NCBI GenBank assembly: GCA_964609795.1
Contig: CAZSTC010000013.1
Location: 1 to 47,072 of the forward strand
DNA length: 47,072 nucleotides
Direction: 5' to 3'
Source of the DNA: UBA1412 sp964609795
GTDB lineage: Bacteria > Verrucomicrobiota > Verrucomicrobiia > Limisphaerales > UBA1412
A program made the position numbers and the translations under genes. Below the pieces are notes generated by a model. That model was not told the origin of the DNA. It worked only from the letters and a program-made list of their open reading frames with translations, and did no database searches. Below, piece after piece: positions 41,900 through 47,072 of the stretch (the stretch's first letter is position 1; each line of letters opens with the position of its first letter).

Positions 41900-42003
41900 C
41901 CTGCTTTCATGCTCCTCCAAGAGGTTTATGAAGTCAAGTCTTCTCTGACTTATTCACATAACCCTGTGAATAAGCACGGCTTTTGCTTTTTTTCTGTGAA
42001 TAA
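41884..42003. promoter_or_regulatory. Cluster of DnaA-box sequences between fmdB-like gene and smc
   Basis: TTATTCACA (matching TTATNCACA) occurs at 41950-41958 on plus, and at 41965-41973 and 41995-42003 on minus. TTGTTCACA, one base off, is at 41884-41892. The first two form a perfect 10-bp inverted repeat (41949-41958 with 41965-41974). T-rich DNA lies between boxes two and three. It could be a replication origin, a DnaA-titrating site, or DnaA control of smc. Boxes are seen; function is inferred. Confidence 0.6.
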
Positions 42004-42065
42004 CTTCAGTCCCGAAGCGGGGTTTTGAGCTTTACTTGAAGGGCTTTTCGCTTTTTCATTCTTTC

Positions 42066-45000
42066 GTGTATTTGAAGAATCTGACAATACTCGGTTTCAA
42101 ATCCTTTGCAGATAAGACGAGCCTGGACTTCCCTCCGGGCATCACCGCTATTGTCGGTCCCAACGGTTGCGGCAAATCCAACGTAGCCGATTCCATCCGC
42201 TGGGTTCTGGGAGAGCAATCCGCCAAGGCGCTTCGCGGCGGAGAGATGACTGATATTATTTTTAACGGCACCGAGACCCGACGTCCTCTCTCCATGGCGG
42301 AGGTCTCCCTCACGATTTGCGATGTAGATCAGGAGCAGCTCCGCGCGGCTAATCTGGAGGTTCTTTTTAATGAAGTGACGGTGACGCGCCGAATTTTCAG
42401 GGATGGCGCCAGCGAATATTTCCTCAATAAGACGCCCTGCCGCTTGAAGGACATCCAGCAACTTTTCCTGGGCACGGGCGTAGGCAGGACCAGCTACAGC
42501 ATCATGGCCCAGGGGCATATCACGCAGATATTGAGCAGCCGCCCCGAAGACCGCCGCATGATTTTCGAGGAAGCCGCCGGGATCACCCGCTTCAAGGCTC
42601 AGAAGAAAGAGGCCCTGCGCAAACTCGACCAGACCGAGATCAATCTGGGTAAAATCACCGAGACCATCCGCGAAATGAAGCGCCAGATAGTCTCGCTCCA
42701 GCGCCAGGCCGGCAAAGCGCGCCGCTATAAAACGCTGGCCGAAGACCTCCGCTTCCTGGAGACTCATTACTACTACCACTTTTACCACCAGACCTCCGAT
42801 GAGCTCCAGAACCGCCGGGAAGAAGCCCGGAAGCTTGAGGAACAAATCGCTCTGGACCAGCAGGATATTCAATCACTGGAAGAGCGGATTCATCAATCGC
42901 GCCAGGAGGAAAAAGAGCTCGAGGAGACCCTCAACACCCGTCAGCAGCAGAGCCGCGAAACCCGTGCTCAGGTCGATTCACTCCGCGAGCGAATGGAGTT
43001 TAACCGCGAACGCATCGAGGAAAACACCCTTCGTCTGGGAACGGCTTCTTCCGAGATTCAATCGGCCATGGAGAAAAAGCTCAGCGCCGAGCAGGAATCC
43101 CGGGAGATCGAGCTTTCTCTCGAGAGCGCCCGGCAGGAATTGGAAAATGCCCGGCAACTCCGGCAGCAGCGGGCCGAAACGCTCCAATCTCTGGAGGCCT
43201 CCCTCTCTGCCCGGCAGAGCGCCCTGAGGACACTCCAGAACCAGCTCCTCGGGATCGCCCAGAAGCTCTCCCGACTGCGCTCCCAAATCAATTCCCTGGA
43301 TATTCAGAAGCAGGGCAACCGGGTCCGTCTGGAAAAGCTCCAATCCGAACTCGCTCAGAATCAGGAAGAAACGACAAAGCTGGAACAGAAAATTCAGGAT
43401 TTCAACCAGGTAGCCCAGAGCGATAAGGAAATCGGCGAGGAAAAACGGGGCCGACTCCAGAAACTGCAGTCCGAGCTGGGCGCTTTCCAATCCGAAAACT
43501 CCGCTTTAAGTCATCAGCAGGAGGAGCTCTTCCGCCAGATCGCCACCCGAAAATCCCGCCTCAATGTTCTGGAGCAGCTCCAGTCCAGCCGTGAAGGTTT
43601 CGCTGCCGGTGCCGCAGCGCTCCTGAAAGAAAAGGCTCAGGGAGTCCTCGGGGCTCTGGTGGATCAGATTCGCATCCCCGCACCCTATGTCAATGCGGTC
43701 GAGGCGCTTCTGGGAACGCATCTGCAACTGGTTTTATCCGAAAAGCCCGAATCGGCTCAGTCCATTCTGGACCATCTCAGGAACGCCAAAAAAGGGACGG
43801 CCTCCATTGCCCCTCTGAATTGGGGTGAGGCGCTCAACTCCGCGAACGATTCCGGGGAAACCTCGGCTCCCGATTTTTCCGGCTCCGGGGAAGCGCAGCC
43901 TCCGGTGCGGGTGCTCGATATCGTCGAGGCGGAGGACTCGGTCCTGCCGCTCCTGAAGCGGCTTCTGGGTCAGGCTTGGATCGTGCCCGATCTGGCTCAG
44001 GCAGCAAAGCTCTGGAGTTCTTGCCCAGGTCGCTGCGAGTTCGTGACCCAGTCCTGCGAGGTACTGACTCAGAACGGCGTTTTTATCGGCGGTTCACGCA
44101 AGGAAATCCCGGTTTCTTCCTCCATTCTGGGACGTAAAAACGAAATCGCCGACCTCAAAAAGGCGATCGAAAAAGGCGAAACCGAAATCCAGCAGATCAA
44201 GACCGCCCGCGAGAAATTGCTCGATCAGCAGAAAGCTTCTCAGGAAAACCTCATCCGGATTCAATCCGAAATCCGCTCCCACGAAATGGCGGCCGCCACG
44301 CGTCTGGGCGAGTATCGCGCCCTGGAGAACGCTCTGCGCATTCAAAAGCAGCGGGCCGAGACCCTCTCGCGCGAGGGTGCCCTCCTGAGCGGACGCGAGG
44401 AGGAGAGCTCCACCCAGCGCCAGATTCTGGTCACGCAAATCGAAGAGGCCGAGCAGGAGGAGCGGACAACCTCCGAGAACATTTCAGAGCTCAACGGCGC
44501 CATGGACCAGCAACGTCAGGAACGGGATGCCGCCCATAATGCCCTGACCGAGGTCAAAATCGCCCTGGCTTCCAAAGAGCAATTCTCCAACACTCTTGCT
44601 CTCCAGAAGAATTCGCTCCAGAACCGAATGGCCGAACTCAACCGCCTCGTGGAAACACGGAAAAAGGAGATGGATGAGCTCAACCGCAAGATCGGCCTCT
44701 CGCAATCTGAGATCGAGGAATCCAAACTCAAGGCCCAGTTCCTCTCGACCGAGCTCGAAGAGATCAACCAGCGCATCACCGATCTCGTAGTTCAGAAGAA
44801 GGCAGCTCAGGAGGTGATCGAGGAACGCGAGGCCGCGCTCAAAACCTTACGCCAGCAGCTCCAGCAATCCGAGAAACAGCTCCAGAACCTCAATATCCAG
44901 ATTGCCCAGCGCCAGATGACCCTCGATAACATCACCGCCCGCATGAGGGAACGATACCAGCTCGAAATCCTCATGCTGGTTCCGGAGTCTTTCCTGGTAG

Positions 45001-45791
45001 AGGAAAACGGCGAGGGTGTACAGATTTTCCGCCAGGGCGAACCGCAGACCGAAACCGCCGAGGCTCCGGCCCCCGGAACCGAAACGCAGTCCCCTGCAAC
45101 GACGGCTCCGGATTGGGAGCATGTCTTCTCGCTTATCCAGAAGCTCCAGGAGCGGATTGACCAGATGGGCCCGGTCAACATGATCGCCATTGAGGAGTAT
45201 GAAGAGCTCGAGCAGCGCTTCAACTTCATGACCGCCCAGCAGGAGGATATGGTCAAAGCCAAGGCCCAACTTCTGGATATCGTCGGCAAAATCAATCAGC
45301 AGACCCGCGAAATGTTTATCGAGACGTTCGAGAAAATCCGCCTGCACTTCCGCTCCATGTTCACGACCTTTTTCCAGGGCGGACATGCCGAGCTGAAACT
45401 GGTCGATGAGCGCGACGTCCTGGAATCGGGCATCGATATTGAAGCACGGCCGCCGGGCAAGCAGCTCAAATCGGTCTCACTGCTTTCGGGCGGAGAACAG
45501 ACGATGACCGCCGTGGCCCTGCTCTTTGCCATCTATCAGGTGCGGCCCTCTCCCTTCTGTGTCCTGGATGAGCTCGATGCCGCCCTGGATGAGGCCAATG
45601 TCGGCCGCTTCGTGGAGGTCCTCAAGCAATTCCTGGATTCATCGCAATTTGTCGTAATTACCCACAGCAAACAGACGATCGCCTGCGCTAATTGTATCCA
45701 CGGCGTCACCATGCCCGAGCGCGGCATCACCAAGATGATCAGCATGAAGTTCCGCGATGCGCATCTGGAGCCCGTTTTGACGGAGAATTAA
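42066..45791 (+). CDS. smc: Chromosome partition protein Smc
   Basis: 1241 residues from the GTG at 42066, which gives the family start VYLKNLTILGFKSFAD; an upstream TTG at 42036 adds ten unrelated residues. Walker A is GPNGCGKSN (about 31-39). Long heptad-rich coiled coils flank the hinge (about residues 520-690, LLKEKAQGVLGALVDQI). The ABC signature LLSGGEQTMTAVALLF and Walker B FCVLDELDAALDE are near 1138-1175. Two low-complexity insertions are unusual: one of about 25 residues in the hinge (near 587-615) and a Pro/Thr/Glu-rich one near 995-1020 in the C-terminal coiled coil. Smc compacts and segregates origins with ScpA and ScpB, which are not in the window. Confidence 0.96.
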   Translation: MYLKNLTILGFKSFADKTSLDFPPGITAIVGPNGCGKSNVADSIRWVLGEQSAKALRGGEMTDIIFNGTETRRPLSMAEVSLTICDVDQEQLRAANLEVLFNEVTVTRRIFRDGASEYFLNKTPCRLKDIQQLFLGTGVGRTSYSIMAQGHITQILSSRPEDRRMIFEEAAGITRFKAQKKEALRKLDQTEINLGKITETIREMKRQIVSLQRQAGKARRYKTLAEDLRFLETHYYYHFYHQTSDELQNRREEARKLEEQIALDQQDIQSLEERIHQSRQEEKELEETLNTRQQQSRETRAQVDSLRERMEFNRERIEENTLRLGTASSEIQSAMEKKLSAEQESREIELSLESARQELENARQLRQQRAETLQSLEASLSARQSALRTLQNQLLGIAQKLSRLRSQINSLDIQKQGNRVRLEKLQSELAQNQEETTKLEQKIQDFNQVAQSDKEIGEEKRGRLQKLQSELGAFQSENSALSHQQEELFRQIATRKSRLNVLEQLQSSREGFAAGAAALLKEKAQGVLGALVDQIRIPAPYVNAVEALLGTHLQLVLSEKPESAQSILDHLRNAKKGTASIAPLNWGEALNSANDSGETSAPDFSGSGEAQPPVRVLDIVEAEDSVLPLLKRLLGQAWIVPDLAQAAKLWSSCPGRCEFVTQSCEVLTQNGVFIGGSRKEIPVSSSILGRKNEIADLKKAIEKGETEIQQIKTAREKLLDQQKASQENLIRIQSEIRSHEMAAATRLGEYRALENALRIQKQRAETLSREGALLSGREEESSTQRQILVTQIEEAEQEERTTSENISELNGAMDQQRQERDAAHNALTEVKIALASKEQFSNTLALQKNSLQNRMAELNRLVETRKKEMDELNRKIGLSQSEIEESKLKAQFLSTELEEINQRITDLVVQKKAAQEVIEEREAALKTLRQQLQQSEKQLQNLNIQIAQRQMTLDNITARMRERYQLEILMLVPESFLVEENGEGVQIFRQGEPQTETAEAPAPGTETQSPATTAPDWEHVFSLIQKLQERIDQMGPVNMIAIEEYEELEQRFNFMTAQQEDMVKAKAQLLDIVGKINQQTREMFIETFEKIRLHFRSMFTTFFQGGHAELKLVDERDVLESGIDIEARPPGKQLKSVSLLSGGEQTMTAVALLFAIYQVRPSPFCVLDELDAALDEANVGRFVEVLKQFLDSSQFVVITHSKQTIACANCIHGVTMPERGITKMISMKFRDAHLEPVLTEN

Positions 45792-45814
45792 AACCGGCCT
45801 CCGCGAAAAATCGA

Positions 45815-45914
45815 NNNNNNNNNNNNNNNNNNNNNNNNNNNNNNNNNNNNNNNNNNNNNNNNNNNNNNNNNNNNNNNNNNNNNNNNNNNNNNNNNNNNNN
45901 NNNNNNNNNNNNNN
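45815..45914. other. Scaffold gap (100 N)
   Basis: Exactly 100 ambiguous bases, the convention for a gap of unknown size. The contigs on either side are not shown by the sequence to be truly adjacent, and any open frames through it are artefacts. Confidence 0.99.
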
Positions 45915-46260
45915 CAGATTTTTTGAAGGGCTGACCGGATGCGGAGCATACCCGTCACATAGCCCGGGACTTTTCCCTATCGAGATTCGTGCCCGGCGGT
46001 CTACACTCCCAGATGTCTCCGTGCCCGTAGGGTACACGCCTCGGAGAGGCGAATGTGCATAACCGTGGGTGCGGCTCCCGGAGGGAGACGTACCTACGGA
46101 GAATACCGCCTACCCACGCCACCGCCTGAAGGGCGGTACTTCACAACCTAAACCTGAAAGAAGATGGGGCTGCAACGGATTCGTCCCCAGAGGTCTCCAT
46201 GCCCAGGCGGGCACACGCCTCTTCCCTCTGCACCCCACGGGGTGCAGCAAATTTTTGTAA
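45915..46260. repeat. Hairpin-rich non-coding element with an internal direct repeat
   Basis: No credible gene. At least four stem-loops: 46037-46051 (6 bp), 46063-46099 (11 bp with two G.U in plus-strand RNA plus an inner ctccc/gggag), 46121-46137 (6 bp) and 46228-46247 (9 bp). A 32-base segment at 46011-46042 recurs imperfectly at 46189-46221, sharing gtctcc.tgccc and acacgcctc. Its GC content is much higher than that of the AT-rich genes beside it. It looks like a multi-copy palindromic intergenic element, which would also explain the assembly break here. Confidence 0.6.
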
Positions 46261-46269
46261 TGGTTAGGA

Positions 46270-46626
46270 TCAATAGTCTGCATCTATTTTACATAAGACC
46301 GTCACTAATGTAATCCGGTTTGCAAAACAGTATGGCGCTTCCCCCAGAACCACAAGTAGTTGGTCTTGTAGCACTTGAATATCATTTGTTTTTGAAGACT
46401 CATGTAATGTATCAAGAATTATACCAATGTCTCGTGAATACATGGAGTAGAAAAAACTATGGTTAAAAAAAGAGACTATTATTGCTGGAAATAATATGTA
46501 AAACGCGCATATACATAAGACTAACACACATCTTATAATTTTATGATTGATCATTGCAGCTCCACAGAGAATAGCCACCAAATAACCAAAGAACATCAAT
46601 ATTAAAATGTTTGAGAAGATATCCAT
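46270..46626 (-). CDS. Small membrane protein of unknown family, paralogue 1
   Basis: 118 residues with two N-terminal hydrophobic helices (about 5-25 and 31-53), then a soluble part with IGIILDTLHESSKTNDIQVL. No known family recognised. It is clearly related to the gene at 46660-47067: shared positions are an I-R-C at the start of the second helix, the DTL.xSSKTNDIQVLQ.QL core, F.NR and K.D..Y near the end. The coding sequence is AT-rich, unlike the GC-rich genes before the N gap. The ATG at 46626 has no Shine-Dalgarno site. Probably a real gene because the paralogue keeps the same frame; function unknown. Confidence 0.6.
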   Translation of the reverse strand: MDIFSNILILMFFGYLVAILCGAAMINHKIIRCVLVLCICAFYILFPAIIVSFFNHSFFYSMYSRDIGIILDTLHESSKTNDIQVLQDQLLVVLGEAPYCFANRITLVTVLCKIDADY

Positions 46627-46659
46627 AAATTATAATCTTTATAGTAAATTAATAATATT

Positions 46660-47067
46660 TTAAAAATCTAATGATTTATAGTCGTATTCTGATTCATCTG
46701 GGTGATAAACTTTATTGTTGTAGTTTGTATCTAATTTGCGCACAAGTGGCATTATTGAAGCCCGGTTTGAAAAAGAGGAGACCACATCTTCCATAACCGT
46801 AGCTAATTGCTCTTGTAGCACTTGGATATCGTTTGTTTTCGAAGATTTGTACAAGGTGTCAAAGAGTATTCCAAACTCCATTGTCTTCTCATAATATTCT
46901 TTTTCTGCTTCAGATTTGGATATCATGCCGGATATCATCATTGATAAAAGCGTACACCCCGCGCACGTACAGATTATCGACAAGCATCTTATAGGGCGAC
47001 TTTTTATCAGTATAGCCATACATAGAATGACCGACAAAATAAAGAATATTAAAATATAATAATACAT
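46660..47067 (-). CDS. Small membrane protein of unknown family, paralogue 2
   Basis: 135 residues with two N-terminal hydrophobic helices (about 2-20 and 27-50) and a charged segment KSEAEKEYYEKTMEF, then the shared core ILFDTLYKSSKTNDIQVL, and a longer acidic tail rich in Tyr and Asp than paralogue 1. It starts at an ATG five bases from the window edge; an upstream start beyond the edge cannot be excluded. 33 bases separate it from paralogue 1 on the same strand. AT-rich; function unknown. Confidence 0.6.
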   Translation of the reverse strand: MYYYILIFFILSVILCMAILIKSRPIRCLSIICTCAGCTLLSMMISGMISKSEAEKEYYEKTMEFGILFDTLYKSSKTNDIQVLQEQLATVMEDVVSSFSNRASIMPLVRKLDTNYNNKVYHPDESEYDYKSLDF

Positions 47068-47072
47068 ATTTA

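Noticed and set aside
45639..46037. Open frames reading through the N gap
   Set aside because: They contain the 100 ambiguous bases and exist only because N does not encode a stop.
46069..46260. 63-codon plus-strand frame in the hairpin-rich element
   Set aside because: Its sequence follows the palindromes and direct repeat, with Arg/Pro/Gly-rich translation typical of non-coding GC-rich repeats; no ribosome site.

Overview
The window reads as a chromosomal segment of a moderately GC-rich Gram-negative-type bacterium, most likely from the PVC superphylum (Verrucomicrobiota, Lentisphaerota or Kiritimatiellota-like). This is an inference. It rests on a secreted protein of tandem Ig-like repeats with a C-terminal module ending in FYRVILK, lipobox and Tat export signals, a McsA-McsB-ClpC set in a Gram-negative-like background, and duplicated GH127-type lipoproteins. 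No rRNA, tRNA, CRISPR array, prophage or transposase was seen. The sequence is a scaffold: bases 45815-45914 are a run of 100 N.

Layout. 1-1.4 kb: 3' end of the Ig-repeat surface protein with a clear terminator. 1.5-5.9 kb (minus): glycine cleavage operon gcvT-gcvH-gcvPA-gcvPB, with the E3 subunit gene lpdA just upstream (6.0-7.4 kb). 7.6-10 kb (minus): rubrerythrin with its own promoter and terminator, then an alpha/beta hydrolase and a HAD phosphatase. 10-12.7 kb (plus): TPR protein, larB, larC (nickel-pincer cofactor synthesis). 12.8-16.4 kb (plus): dapF-dapA-dapB (lysine/diaminopimelate) followed by a Tat-exported oxidoreductase. 16.5-19.3 kb (plus): lone OppD-type ATPase, pyrE, PLP-homeostasis protein, HU-like protein. 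19.3-23.9 kb (minus): bifunctional-nuclease-family gene, holA, glnE. 24.1-29.6 kb (plus): ilvE, mcsA, mcsB, clpC, a protein-quality-control block without a visible ctsR. 29.7-30.9 kb (plus): glycosyltransferase.

30.9-39.5 kb (minus) is the most distinctive accessory region: a Gfo/Idh/MocA dehydrogenase, a TIM-barrel isomerase/epimerase, an exported GH5 enzyme with a carbohydrate-binding domain, a glucuronokinase-like GHMP kinase, and two tandem GH127-type lipoproteins, in the order of a co-transcribed saccharide-degradation operon. The two GH127 copies arose by a duplication of about 2.06 kb, whose junction still holds a frameshifted remnant of the kinase 3' end. An ABC exporter lies upstream (39.6-41.5 kb).

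41.6-45.8 kb: a small FmdB-type zinc ribbon and a divergent smc. Between them is a compact cluster of DnaA-box sequences (three exact TTATTCACA boxes in 54 bp plus one near match). After the N gap come a hairpin-rich non-coding element and two AT-rich, mutually similar small membrane proteins of unknown family. They look compositionally foreign to the rest, and their linkage to the main segment is not proven by this sequence.
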